Assembly: GCF_019670005.1 (NCBI RefSeq)
Contig: NZ_AP019783.1
Span: forward strand, 1,198,501-1,262,500
Length of the DNA: 64,000 nt
Direction of reading: 5' to 3'
Source of the DNA: Methylomagnum ishizawai
Lineage (GTDB): Bacteria; Pseudomonadota; Gammaproteobacteria; Methylococcales; Methylococcaceae
Below, in pieces: positions 17,425-26,455 of the stretch. The notes beneath the pieces were generated by a model that worked only from the letters and a program-made list of their open reading frames with translations, was not told where the DNA came from and searched no databases. Position numbers and translations under genes: made by a program. Every line of letters begins with the position of its first letter. The stretch's first letter is position 1.

Positions 17425-18523
17425 TTATAAACCACTCTTCAAACTGGCCTCGATGAAGGGATCGAGGTCGCCATCCAACACGGGCTGCGGGTTGCTGGTT
17501 TCGTAGCCGGTGCGCAAATCCTTGATGCGGGATTGATCCAGCACATACGACCGGATTTGGCTGCCCCAGCCGATATCCGATTTGGAATCCTCCAGTTTCT
17601 GTTTCTCGGCGTTGCGCTTCTGGATTTCCATTTCGTAGAGCTTGGCGCGGAGTTGCTTCATACACCAATCGCGGTTGGCGTGCTGGGAGCGCTGGCTTTG
17701 GCATTGCACCACGATCCCGCTGGGGACATGGGTGATGCGCACGGCGGATTCGGTGCGGTTGACGTGCTGGCCGCCCGCGCCGGAGGCCCGGTAGACATCG
17801 GTGCGGAGGTCGGCGGGGTTGATGTCGATGTCGATGTTGTCGTCGATCTCGGGCGAGACGAACACCGAGGAAAACGAGGTGTGGCGGCGGTTGCCGGAAT
17901 CGAACGGCGATTTCCTGACCAGGCGGTGGACGCCGGTTTCGGTGCGTAGCCAGCCGTAGGCGTATTCGCCCTCGAAGCGGATGGTGGCGCTTTTGATACC
18001 GGCCACGTCGCCAGAGGATTCTTCCACCAGTTCGGTCTTGAAGCCGCGGCGCTCGCCCCAGCGCAGGTACATGCGTTCCAGCATCGCGGCCCAATCCTGG
18101 GCTTCGGTGCCGCCGGACCCGGCTTGGATGTCGAGGAAGGCGTTGTTGGGGTCCATTTCGCCGGCGAACATGCGGCGGAATTCGAGTCCCGCGACTTGGG
18201 ATTCGAACTTCGCGAGGTCGGCGGCGACCGATTCGACGCTGTCCTCGTCGTTTTCTTCCACGGCGAGTTCCAAAAGTTCCTCGGCGTCGGCGATGCCTTG
18301 TTGGAGCGAGGTGAGGGTATTGACCACGCCTTCGAGCAGGGTGCGTTCCTTGCCCAGGGCTTGGGCGAGTTCGGGCTTATCCCAGATTTTGGGGTCTTCG
18401 AGTTCGCGGAGGACTTCGGTCAGGCGTTCGGCTTTGATTTCGAAGTCAAAGATACCCCCTAAGGGCCTCCTGGCGGCCCCTCAGGTCTTTGATTTGGTTG
18501 TAGAGCGGGTTGAGTTCGCGCAT
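17425..18523 (-). CDS. prfB: Peptide chain release factor 2 with programmed +1 frameshift
   Basis: RF2 releases peptides at UGA and UAA codons. The gene begins at ATG 18523 ([14 protein letters not shown]) and reads 25 codons to an in-frame TGA at 18446-18448. The site reads AGG GGG TAT CTT TGA C, which is the well-known RF2 shift site with its internal Shine-Dalgarno. Reading then shifts +1 to [13 protein letters not shown] and continues to 17425, giving 365 residues, the usual length. The GGQ loop ([18 protein letters not shown]) is present. Low RF2 favours the shift, so the gene autoregulates. A conventional single-frame gene call would lose the N-terminal region. Confidence 0.96.
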
Positions 18524-18606
18524 GGTCGTTGGGGTTTCCTGTGCTGGTTAAAGGGGTGGGGATGCTAGCACAGAATGGGGGATTCGGCCCCGCCCTTGCT
18601 ATGTGA

Positions 18607-19206
18607 CTACTCCTCCGGGGAAGGTCCAAGGCATTGCCGTTTCCATTCGTCGCAAAGCTTGCGGAAAGAGCGGCTATTCCGGCGGGCTTGTTCGAGGTCG
18701 ATGAGTTGGGAGAAAGCGGATTGATCGTTGATTTCATCGTAGCGGCCATCCCGCTTGCGTTGCTTGATCCAGCCTTTGGCGTCGCGGTTGATTTCGGGAT
18801 CGATGGGTTGTCCCGAAAAGCAGAAACCACGCTTGCCATCCAGGGAAAGGGCTGCGGCGATGAACCACGCCTCGTATTCCCGGTTCGCGATGACCACCGA
18901 TACGCGGCGATGCGGCACGACTTGCTTGGCCCGTTCCAAGACCTCCGCGCCGAGTTGGGCGGGGCAATCGTCGTCCGCGTCCAACAAGATCAAAATCCAG
19001 CCCGAATCGCCGCATTTGGCGGCGGCCAACAGCAACATCCGCCTGAATTCCTCATCGCGGTTCAAGAAGCGGTCGCGGCGGGTTTTGATCGGATTCAGCA
19101 CGTCGATCCACTGGTCCGGCGATAGCCACAGCGCCAAACGGCGCAGCAGCACCGGCAAGGCCCGCACTTCGCCATCGCCCTCGACGATGGGAGACACCTT
19201 TGTCAT
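18607..19206 (-). CDS. DUF4276 family TOPRIM-like protein
   Basis: This 199-residue protein has a TOPRIM-type acidic pattern: Glu9 in VEGDGEV, Asp76/78-80 in LLDADDD, and Glu110/112 in REYEAWF. DUF4276 proteins commonly sit beside AAA ATPases. Here the ATG overlaps the ATPase stop as ATGA, so the pair is translationally coupled. By analogy with OLD- and PARIS-like defence modules it could be a nuclease subunit activated by the ATPase, but that is inference. The longer upstream start at 19260 would only add residues inside the ATPase frame and is less likely. Confidence 0.82.
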   Translation of the reverse strand: MTKVSPIVEGDGEVRALPVLLRRLALWLSPDQWIDVLNPIKTRRDRFLNRDEEFRRMLLLAAAKCGDSGWILILLDADDDCPAQLGAEVLERAKQVVPHRRVSVVIANREYEAWFIAAALSLDGKRGFCFSGQPIDPEINRDAKGWIKQRKRDGRYDEINDQSAFSQLIDLEQARRNSRSFRKLCDEWKRQCLGPSPEE

Positions 19207-20408
19207 GGCTCGATGGATCCGAATAGGTCGGGTTGCCGGTTTTTTTGTTGGTCCAGCCAAGCCCGGTCCGGCTCCAATTGGTTGAGCCGCAGCAGTTCGC
19301 CCGCCGAGAACAAATGTCCGTTCAGGGCTTCGCGGGAGGCCGGGTCCACAGGGGCGATCCGGGTTTCGCCGCTTTCGGAAATGACGGCCAGCAGGGATTC
19401 GGCGGGTACTGAGGAAGAATCCAGCAGGTCCGGGCTATGGCTGGTGACGATCACCTGGGTTTGCTCCGAGGCCCGTTGCAGCGCCTCGCGCAAAGCCGAT
19501 GCCGCCGCCGGATGCAGGGCGGTTTCCGGTTCCTCGATGCCGATCAGCGAAGGGGAATAATCCTGGTTGCCTTGGAACAGGGCGGTGAGTACGCCGAGCG
19601 CCCGCAAGGTTCCATCCGACATGTTGATCGCGTGGAATTCCCAAGGATATTTCGAACCCGCCACGTCTTGACGAAATTCCAGCGATTCCATCGGTCCCAC
19701 CTGAATGCGCTTAACGCCGCGGACCATGGGGACGACGGTTCGTAGATACTCTTCAATGATTTCGATAGACTCGGGCTTGCTGCGCCGCAAATGGTTCCAG
19801 ACACTGGCGATATTTTCTCCAACAGGCTTTAGCAGGCGGCCATCCTGGGGTTTTTGTAATTCGCGGATAAGTTTGGGATTCAAGTTATAAAAGCCCATGG
19901 CGGTCAAGGCTTCATAAACCGGATGGAACGCAGCCAATCCAGACACCGCAACCAACGCCAACCTATCCGCCGTAACCACTGGAAATACTGATTCACTGGA
20001 TTCCTTCAGTTTGCCGCGTTCGAGCCGGAAATATGGCCCTTTGCCTTTGCCCGGCAACGCACATTCCTCGGTTTGAACTTCGTAGCCTCCTTTGGACAAA
20101 GCGCCCACATTGAAGGCGTAATGCCCGGTTTGCCCGTCCCGCAGGATGAATTCCAACCGGATGCCGAAATGGGTCGGATGGCCGCTGGAACGGCGCCGCA
20201 CTTCGGAGAGTCCACCCCGCTCGTCTAGGGCGTTATCCAGCGTGCTCGCCAGGGCATCGCGCACGAAATGCAGGGCATCTAGGAAATTGCTTTTGCCGGA
20301 ACCATTGGCCCCGACCATATAGGTCAGCGGCCCCAAGCGCACATCGCAGACGGCGATGCTCTTATAGTTGCGGAGCACCACGCGGGTTAGAAAGATGGGT
20401 GCGGTCAT
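19203..20408 (-). CDS. AAA15-type (SMC/RecF-like) ATPase, partner of DUF4276
   Basis: This 401-residue ATPase of the ABC/SMC superfamily begins FLTRVVLRNYKSIAVCDVRL and has Walker A GANGSGKS (33-40). Later come a signature-like NMSDGTLRALGVLTAL, Walker B SLIGIEEPETALHP and the His switch VTSHSPDLLD. It lacks long coiled coils and a C-terminal TOPRIM of its own; that domain is supplied by the next gene. CAGGAG lies seven bases before the start. The pairing resembles known two-gene anti-phage modules, but no phage assay can be inferred from sequence. It could also serve DNA repair. Confidence 0.85.
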   Translation of the reverse strand: MTAPIFLTRVVLRNYKSIAVCDVRLGPLTYMVGANGSGKSNFLDALHFVRDALASTLDNALDERGGLSEVRRRSSGHPTHFGIRLEFILRDGQTGHYAFNVGALSKGGYEVQTEECALPGKGKGPYFRLERGKLKESSESVFPVVTADRLALVAVSGLAAFHPVYEALTAMGFYNLNPKLIRELQKPQDGRLLKPVGENIASVWNHLRRSKPESIEIIEEYLRTVVPMVRGVKRIQVGPMESLEFRQDVAGSKYPWEFHAINMSDGTLRALGVLTALFQGNQDYSPSLIGIEEPETALHPAAASALREALQRASEQTQVIVTSHSPDLLDSSSVPAESLLAVISESGETRIAPVDPASREALNGHLFSAGELLRLNQLEPDRAWLDQQKNRQPDLFGSIEP

Positions 20409-20758
20409 CTATGCTCCTGTTCGATGGAATGGCCTCGACCGGCGGTTCTTCAAAGGTACGCAAGCACGCTTTGCAAAGCAACCATCGATGGCCCGTAAAA
20501 TTGTAACAGCCTGACCTGCTATTCCGCGCAATCGGTAGGCTGCGGTATCCCCGCAGTTGTGACAAGCGAATATTCGGTTGCCAAGCACGTCCGGCGGGAA
20601 TGACACCCTTCCCTATCCTACGAACGGAATAGGGTAGGCTATCGCTTCGCCGCGCCCTTGGCGACGATGGGTTTTCCGCAGTGCAACAGATGCCGGGTTG
20701 ATCGGAGTAGAATCCGGCTCGAACCTCAATGTTCGTCTATCGCCAGGAATGGATTCCT
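20409..20758. other. Intergenic stretch upstream of terC and the ATPase operon
   Basis: This divergent gap of 350 bases must hold the promoters for terC and the ATPase-DUF4276 pair. I see no strong sigma70 boxes. A loose inverted repeat (CCTATCCTAC and ATAGGGTAGG) lies at about 20612-20637. Short frames on either strand have no recognisable protein features. Confidence 0.4.
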
Positions 20759-21520
20759 ATGGACATTTTCAATGTAGATATATCGTCCCCCGAAATCTGG
20801 TTTTCTTTCATTGCCCTCGCGTTCATGGAAATCGTGCTGGGCATCGACAATATCCTATTCATTTCCATCCTGGTGGCCAAACTCCCGGTCGCCCGGCAGT
20901 TTTCCGCTCGCGTGGTTGGCCTGGGCTTCGCGCTGGTGCTACGGGTGCTGTTCTTGATGGGGGTGGTCTGGCTGACCCGTTTGGTGGAGCCGGTGGCCGA
21001 GGTCGCCGGGATGACGTTCTCCTGGCGCGATCTGATCCTGCTCGCGGGCGGTGTCTTCCTGATCGGCAAGGCCACCACCGAAATCCATGGCACCGTCGAA
21101 AGCCGGGAAGCGGACTCCAAGACCGCGCCTGCCCGGCTGTTCGGTCTGGTGATTGTCCAGATCGTATTGCTCGACCTGGTTTTTTCGATTGATTCGGTGT
21201 TGACCGCCATCGGTATGAGCGACGTCCTCGGGGTGATGGTGGCCGCGGTGTTCTTGTCCATCCTTGTGATGTTGGTGGCTTCGGGGCCGCTGTCGAGATT
21301 TATCGAACGGCATCCGACGACCAAGATGTTGGCGCTCGCCTTTTTGCTGATGATCGGCATCGCCTTGGTTGCCGATGGGCTCGGATTCCACATCCCTCGT
21401 GGATATCTTTATTTCGCGATAGTCTTTTCGGCGTTCGTCGAGTTCCTGAACTTGCTGCGCGGGCAACGGCGGAAACCCGGAAAAAACCCACCGGCCCTCC
21501 AGGAAAGGCGGGGTGGGTAA
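20759..21520 (+). CDS. TerC family integral membrane protein
   Basis: This 253-residue inner-membrane protein has about seven helices. The family motif FMEIVLGIDNILFISIL follows the start and LLDLVFSIDSVLTAIGM appears mid-protein. The acidic residues in these two repeats are thought to bind metal ions. TerC proteins have been linked to tellurite resistance and to metal loading or manganese export during protein secretion. The ATG at 20759 is preceded by AGGAATGGATTCCT and starts right before the conserved region. No tellurite-resistance partners are nearby, so a housekeeping metal role is more likely. Confidence 0.93.
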   Translation: MDIFNVDISSPEIWFSFIALAFMEIVLGIDNILFISILVAKLPVARQFSARVVGLGFALVLRVLFLMGVVWLTRLVEPVAEVAGMTFSWRDLILLAGGVFLIGKATTEIHGTVESREADSKTAPARLFGLVIVQIVLLDLVFSIDSVLTAIGMSDVLGVMVAAVFLSILVMLVASGPLSRFIERHPTTKMLALAFLLMIGIALVADGLGFHIPRGYLYFAIVFSAFVEFLNLLRGQRRKPGKNPPALQERRGG

Positions 21521-21538
21521 TTACGCCGACGGGGAAGC

Positions 21539-21567
21539 GGTATACCTGATTGTTTCTCAGGTATACC
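21539..21567. terminator. Hairpin terminator between terC and a small lipoprotein gene
   Basis: GGTATACCTGA (21539-21549) pairs perfectly with TCAGGTATACC (21557-21567) over a seven-base loop. It lies 18 bases past terC and also downstream of the convergent lipoprotein gene. Short T-runs on the plus strand (CTTTG) make it a plausible bidirectional terminator. Confidence 0.7.
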
Positions 21568-21618
21568 TTTGAACAAGCGGTCCGGATTTATACCGGGGGA
21601 TAACCCAACGGTTCCAGC

Positions 21619-21831
21619 CTATGAACTGCGGTCGAGCAACTCCCATTGCTGATGTTGCCGTAGTTCATGCCTTTCGTCCGAGCAATCCGTGTCGGGCATC
21701 GCCAAACAATCTTCGTATTCCCTTTCCAAGACAGCCTCATGATCGTATCTGGGCGGGCCGGGTGTATAAGAGATGCAGCCCGTAATGATCAGGGTTATGG
21801 TCATGATGAGGGTGGCTATGAGCTTGTTCAT
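21619..21831 (-). CDS. Small lipoprotein of unknown function
   Basis: This 70-residue protein has a lipoprotein signal peptide: basic start MNK, hydrophobic IATLIMTITL, lipobox IITG-C19. The mature part is short, acidic and charged (YDHEAVLEREYEDCLAMPDTDCSDER) with two further Cys. No family is recognised. AGGAGT precedes the ATG. Confidence 0.7.
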   Translation of the reverse strand: MNKLIATLIMTITLIITGCISYTPGPPRYDHEAVLEREYEDCLAMPDTDCSDERHELRQHQQWELLDRSS

Positions 21832-22086
21832 GGATGGACTCCTTTGATTTTGAATAAAAAGGTAGCCATTGTTAATCCCAAGGGAGTAACTTATAAAACT
21901 TTAGACAGCGTGGATCGGATTAAATTCCGCGGTAACTACGGTGGCCGTTTCCAGCCACGATGCGAGGCGGCACTGATTAGAATCATCCTGGAAAAACCAC
22001 CGACTTTTCCGGGAAATTGTTGCCAAGCGCATTCATCGCGGAAAAAACGCCCCCGCCTACGGCCTATCGGAGACACATCCCAGGGC
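21832..22086. other. AT-richer noncoding stretch
   Basis: No supported gene is present. Base composition is visibly more AT-rich than in flanking genes. Upstream leader DNA of the lipoprotein (minus) and of the 22306 gene (plus) is the most economical reading. Confidence 0.4.
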
Positions 22087-22115
22087 TTGACAAGCCCGGT
22101 GTTCCCCACTAAAGT
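22087..22115 (+). promoter_or_regulatory. Sigma70-like promoter
   Basis: A perfect -35 box TTGACA at 22087-22092 and a fair -10 box TAAAGT at 22110-22115 are separated by the ideal 17 bases. It points toward the small membrane protein at 22306, leaving a leader of roughly 185 bases. Confidence 0.45.
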
Positions 22116-22305
22116 TTCGACACGAAACAATAGTGGTCTGGGCTTTTGCCATCATCGTTCCCCGGATTTCTCGATACCGCCCTGGATGAATAAAAGGCGC
22201 GGATGGATAGGGCATTGTCCGAGGTTTTTTGACCCTGCCGGAATCGGTATCCATGGCCTGGGGCTATTGTGGGGCGTCGATAATCCAAAGAGAGAGGAAA
22301 CAGCC

Positions 22306-22482
22306 ATGAACGCACAAGTCAGCGAAGAGAAAGATTTATTCTGGGGCTATGTGGCGCTGGTGACCACATTGCTGGTGGTGGTGGTGGCGATGGTCAAGTT
22401 GAGCGAGAACGACAAGTACGATCCCATCCGCCAGCAACAGGCGGAAGAAACCGCGCAGATGAATATCCGCGTGATCCATTGA
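22306..22482 (+). CDS. Small single-helix membrane protein of unknown function
   Basis: This 58-residue protein has one helix (about 13-31, WGYVALVTTLLVVVVAMVKL) between short charged ends, ending in a Gln/Glu-rich tail. A Shine-Dalgarno AGAGAGGAAACAGCC precedes the ATG. The stop is 16 bases before the next gene, so both are probably cotranscribed from the promoter at 22087. I do not recognise it; it resembles small subunits or accessory proteins of membrane complexes. Confidence 0.7.
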   Translation: MNAQVSEEKDLFWGYVALVTTLLVVVVAMVKLSENDKYDPIRQQQAEETAQMNIRVIH

Positions 22483-22498
22483 GCGGGAGGGCTGGACG

Positions 22499-22867
22499 AT
22501 GAATATCCTGATGAAATCCGGTTTGTCCCTGGCGGCGGCGCTGGCCCTATATTGTGGCAGCGCCCCGGCTTCGGAATATATCTACCGCGACCTGTTGGGC
22601 AATACCTTGGCCTCGCGGCAGTGCGCGGCCAAACCCGACGCCGAACAGCGGGCCAGCGATGCCTATACCATCGGCAAGTTCGCCAAGCGTTTCTGCGAAA
22701 CCCAGGGCTATGGCTGGTATGTATCGGAGCAAAAAGCGCCGGGCAAGCTGGTTTGCGAACCCTGCGCCGGGACCGATGCGGGGTATCGCTGCCATGTGGA
22801 GGATGTCGAGGTATCTTGCAAACGGCTCAAACCCGGCTCGGCGGGGTTGATTCCCGGTAAAAGCTAG
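22499..22867 (+). CDS. Exported Cys-rich protein of unknown function
   Basis: This 122-residue protein has a signal peptide (MNILMKSGLSLAAALALYCGSAPA-SEY). The mature part contains six cysteines spaced as if for three disulfides (RQCAAKP, RFCETQG, LVCEPCAG, YRCHVED, VSCKRLK). It follows the small membrane protein by 16 bases, with GGGAGG upstream. I do not recognise a family. It could be a periplasmic redox or binding protein. Confidence 0.7.
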   Translation: MNILMKSGLSLAAALALYCGSAPASEYIYRDLLGNTLASRQCAAKPDAEQRASDAYTIGKFAKRFCETQGYGWYVSEQKAPGKLVCEPCAGTDAGYRCHVEDVEVSCKRLKPGSAGLIPGKS

Positions 22868-22899
22868 AGTATTTCCGATTTGGGTTTACCCCTCGGCCG

Positions 22900-22970
22900 T
22901 AGGGTGGGCATGTCACCATGCCCACCATTTTTGCGTTATCCCGGTGGGCACGGCATACGTGCCCACCCTA
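22900..22970. repeat. Palindromic GGTGGGCA repeat (REP/MITE-like)
   Basis: Two back-to-back hairpins occur: GGTGGGCATG/CATGCCCACC at 22903-22926 and GGTGGGCACG/CGTGCCCACC at 22943-22967. The outer arms TAGGGTGGGCA and TGCCCACCCTA also pair. Such GTAGGGTGGGCA palindromes are common interspersed elements in many bacterial genomes. It lies between two convergent genes and may also act as a transcript end. Confidence 0.7.
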
Positions 22971-22987
22971 TAGGTAACGTGCTTTCA

Positions 22988-25900
22988 TTATCCCGCCAAT
23001 TCCCCCACCAATTTCTCCACGAATCCAAGTTTCGCCTCCGGTCCGTCGAAGCTAGCCGTGAAACGCAGTTTGTCCGGCCCGTCCAACTTGTAGACCTTGG
23101 GTTGGGTTTGGATCAGGCGGATCACTTTGAGCGGATCGATGGGCGGATTCGGATGGAACAGAATCCGCCCGCCGGTCGGTCCCGCCTCGATCTTGCGGAT
23201 ACCCAGCCTCTCCGCCTTGAGTTTGAGCGCGGTGATGGCGAACAGCACCTTGGTCTGCGGCGGCAATAGGCCGAAGCGGTCGATCATCTCCACTTGCAGC
23301 GCCCGGAGTCCTGCGTCGTCGCGGGCGTTGGCGATGCGCTTGTACAGCACCAAGCGGGTGTGGGCGTCCCACAGGTAATCGTCGGGGATCAGGGCCGGGG
23401 CTTGCAGATCGATCTCGGGGCCGGCTTCGTGCGGGAGCAGGTCGAGGTCGGGTTGCCGCCCGGATTGGAGCGCTGCCACCGCCCGCTCCAGCATTTCGGT
23501 ATACATCGTCAGGCCGATTTCCTGGATTTGCCCGCTCTGCTCGTCGCCCAGCAATTCGCCCGCGCCGCGGATTTCGAGATCGTGCGAGGACAGCATGAAA
23601 CCCGCGCCCAGTTCGCCGCTGGCCTCGATGGCTTCCAGGCGCTTGATGGCGTCGGCGGTCATCAGCGCCTTGGACGGCACCATCAGATAGGCATAGGCCC
23701 GGTGGTGCGAGCGCCCGACCCGGCCCCGGATCTGGTGCAATTGCGCCAGGCCCAGGGTGTCGGCGCGGTTGATGACGATGGTGTTGGCGCTGGGCACGTC
23801 GATGCCGCTTTCGATGATGGTGGTGCAAATCAGCACGTTGAAGCGCTGGTGGTAGAAATCCAGCATGATGGCTTCGAGTTCGCGTTCCGGCATCTGGCCG
23901 TGGGCGGTGCGGATGCGGGCGATGGGCACCAGTTTCGCCAATTCCCGCGCCATCTTGTCCATGGTCTCGATCTTGTTATGGAGGAAATAGGCTTGGCCGC
24001 CGCGCTTGATCTCGCGCAGCAAAGCCTCTTGCACCAAGGCGTCGTCCCATTCGCTGACGAAGGTCTTGATGGCATGGCGGTTGGGCGGCGGGGTGGCGAT
24101 GAGGGAAATATCCCGTAGCCCCGACATGGCGAGGTTCAAGGTGCGCGGGATCGGGGTCGCGGTCAGGGCCAGGAAATCCACCTCGCTCCTGAGCTTTTTG
24201 AAATGCTCCTTCTGGGTCACGCCGAAACGGTGTTCCTCGTCCACGATCACCAGCCCCAAATCCTTGAACTTCACATCCTTCTGCAACACCTTGTGGGTGC
24301 CGATGAGGATATCGAGCTTGCCCTCGGCCAATTCCTTCAGCGCCTGGTCCTGCTGCTTCTTGCCGACGAAGCGCGACACGGTCTCGACCCGGATCGGCCA
24401 GTCGGCGAAGCGGTCGCGGAAGTTCTGATAATGCTGCTGGGCCAGGAGCGTGGTCGGCACCAGCACCGCCACCTGCTTGCCGTTCTGCACCGCCACGAAG
24501 GCGGCCCGCATCGCCACCTCGGTCTTGCCGAACCCCACGTCGCCGCACACCACCCGGTCCATGGGCCGGGGCGAGGCCATGTCGCCCAGGCAATCGAGGA
24601 TGGCGCTTTCCTGGTCCGGGGTTTCCTCGAACGGGAAGGCGGCGGCGAAGGCCAGATATTCCTCGGTCTGGGTTTGATGGCCGAAGCCGAGCCGGGCGGC
24701 GCGTTTGGCGTGGATGTCGAGCAATTCCGCCGCCACGTCGCGCACCCGTTCCAGGGCTTTGCGGCGGGCTTTGCGCCATTGTTCGCCGCCGAGTTTGTGG
24801 AGGGGGGCCGCGTCCGGGTCGGCCCCGCTGTAGCGGCCGATCAAATGCAGCGAGGACACCGGCACGTAGAGTTTGTCGCCGCCCGCGTATTCCAGGGCCA
24901 GGAATTCGGTGTCGATACCGCCCACGGTGAGCTTGGCCAGTCCCAGGTAGCGGCCCACGCCGTGGTCCTGATGCACGACCGGGGAGCCGACATCCAGTTC
25001 TTCCAGGTTGCGGAGGATTTGGTCGAGCTTATGGCCCCCGGCGCGGCGGCGGCGGCGGCGCTGCTGGACCTTTTCGCCGGACAGCTGGGTTTCGGTGACG
25101 ATGGCGAGCGGCGGTTCCTCCAACCATAACCCGTGGTCCATCGGCGCGATGACCAGGCAGGGACCTTCGGGCCGGTCGAGGAATTCCCGCCAGCTTTCCA
25201 CCACCTTGGGCCGCAGCCCGGTCTTGCCGAGTTGTTCCAGCAAAGCCTCGCGGTGGCCGGCGGTCTCGGCCACGAACAACACCCGGCCCCGCAGTTCGGC
25301 GATGAAGGCGGAGAGGGCGGCGGCGGGTTGCTTTTGCTTGGGGTCGAGGGCGAGCGGGGGTAGCGGCTTGCAGGCGTAGACCGTGCCTTCGGCATCCGAA
25401 TCCGCCGGGTCGATTTCGATCCGGGGATAGGCCGAGAGCCGTTGTTCCAGCGTTTCGGGGTCCAGGAATAGCGCCGCGGGCGGCAGCGGCGGCTTGTCGA
25501 TATGGCCGGAACGCTGGCGGTAACGCGCTTCGGTTTCGGCATGGAAGGCGCTGGCGGCGGCCCGTGCCGCCCCGCGCAGTACCACCACCGCGCCCTTGGG
25601 CAGGTAATCGAACAGGGTTTCCGTGGTGTCCACGAACAGCGGCAGGTAATACTCGATCCCGCCCGGCGCGATGCCCTTGCTGACATCCAGATACAGCGGG
25701 TTGTTGGACGAGGCGTCCGGGAAGTGGAGGCGGAACGCCTTGCGGAAGCGCGTGATGGCGGTCTCGTCGAAGGGGAATTCCCGTGCCGGGAACAGGTTGA
25801 TCTCGCCGACCTTCTGCGCCGAGCGCTGGGTTTCCACATCGAAGGTGCGGATCGATTCCACTTCCTCGTCGAACAGTTCGATGCGGTAGGGCACCCCGCT

Positions 25901-26455
25901 CCCCATCGGGAACAGGTCGAGGATGGCCCCGCGCACCGCGAATTCCCCATGCTGCAACACTTGCGACACGCATTGATAGCCGACGCTTTCCAGGCGTTGG
26001 CGGGTTTCTTCGAGGCTCAGGCGGTGGCCCGGTTTCAGGACGAAGGTATTGCCCAGGACGTGGCTGCGCGGCGTCAAGCGTTGCATCAGCGTCGCCACGG
26101 GAGTGAGCAACACGCCCTGTCCGGCCCGCGCCAGCGCGGCCAGGGTCTTGAGCCGCTCCGATACGATCTCGGGCAGCGGCGAAAAAATATCGTAGGGCAG
26201 GATTTCCCAATCCGGGAAATGCAGCACCGGGGCCGCCCCGCCCAGGAAGAAGGCGATCTCGTGTTCCAGGCGCACCGCCGTTTGGGTGTCCTCGGTGGCC
26301 ACCAGGAACAGCCGCTTTTCCCGCAAAACCGCCTGGGCCAAGGCCAGCGCGTCGGCACAGCCTAAAAGGTTCCGCCAAAGGGCCGGACCGCCCGCGTCCT
26401 GGGTGGAGGCTGGGGTCGTGGGAGTCAAAGGAGTGGTGGGTGGGGCTGGGTTCAT
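22988..26455 (-). CDS. mfd: Transcription-repair coupling factor Mfd
   Basis: Mfd removes RNA polymerase stalled at DNA damage and recruits UvrA. The 1155 residues match full-length Mfd. In order: UvrB-homology N-terminal region (FLGGAAPVLHFPDWEILPYD), the RNA-polymerase-interaction domain (GSPVVHQDHGVGRYLGL, LEYAGGDKLYVPV), the SF2 translocase core with Walker A GDVGFGKTEVA, VDEEHRFG and ATPIPRTLN, the TRG motif region (HQIRGRVGRSHHRAYAYL) and the C-terminal UvrA-inhibitory domain. It has an unusual Pro/Thr-rich first 20 residues. It is a single-gene unit. Confidence 0.97.
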   Translation of the reverse strand: MNPAPPTTPLTPTTPASTQDAGGPALWRNLLGCADALALAQAVLREKRLFLVATEDTQTAVRLEHEIAFFLGGAAPVLHFPDWEILPYDIFSPLPEIVSERLKTLAALARAGQGVLLTPVATLMQRLTPRSHVLGNTFVLKPGHRLSLEETRQRLESVGYQCVSQVLQHGEFAVRGAILDLFPMGSGVPYRIELFDEEVESIRTFDVETQRSAQKVGEINLFPAREFPFDETAITRFRKAFRLHFPDASSNNPLYLDVSKGIAPGGIEYYLPLFVDTTETLFDYLPKGAVVVLRGAARAAASAFHAETEARYRQRSGHIDKPPLPPAALFLDPETLEQRLSAYPRIEIDPADSDAEGTVYACKPLPPLALDPKQKQPAAALSAFIAELRGRVLFVAETAGHREALLEQLGKTGLRPKVVESWREFLDRPEGPCLVIAPMDHGLWLEEPPLAIVTETQLSGEKVQQRRRRRRAGGHKLDQILRNLEELDVGSPVVHQDHGVGRYLGLAKLTVGGIDTEFLALEYAGGDKLYVPVSSLHLIGRYSGADPDAAPLHKLGGEQWRKARRKALERVRDVAAELLDIHAKRAARLGFGHQTQTEEYLAFAAAFPFEETPDQESAILDCLGDMASPRPMDRVVCGDVGFGKTEVAMRAAFVAVQNGKQVAVLVPTTLLAQQHYQNFRDRFADWPIRVETVSRFVGKKQQDQALKELAEGKLDILIGTHKVLQKDVKFKDLGLVIVDEEHRFGVTQKEHFKKLRSEVDFLALTATPIPRTLNLAMSGLRDISLIATPPPNRHAIKTFVSEWDDALVQEALLREIKRGGQAYFLHNKIETMDKMARELAKLVPIARIRTAHGQMPERELEAIMLDFYHQRFNVLICTTIIESGIDVPSANTIVINRADTLGLAQLHQIRGRVGRSHHRAYAYLMVPSKALMTADAIKRLEAIEASGELGAGFMLSSHDLEIRGAGELLGDEQSGQIQEIGLTMYTEMLERAVAALQSGRQPDLDLLPHEAGPEIDLQAPALIPDDYLWDAHTRLVLYKRIANARDDAGLRALQVEMIDRFGLLPPQTKVLFAITALKLKAERLGIRKIEAGPTGGRILFHPNPPIDPLKVIRLIQTQPKVYKLDGPDKLRFTASFDGPEAKLGFVEKLVGELAG

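Noticed and set aside
18446-18448. A nonsense mutation or sequencing error in prfB
   Set aside because: The TGA sits in the exact consensus context of the RF2 programmed frameshift, so it is a regulated site.
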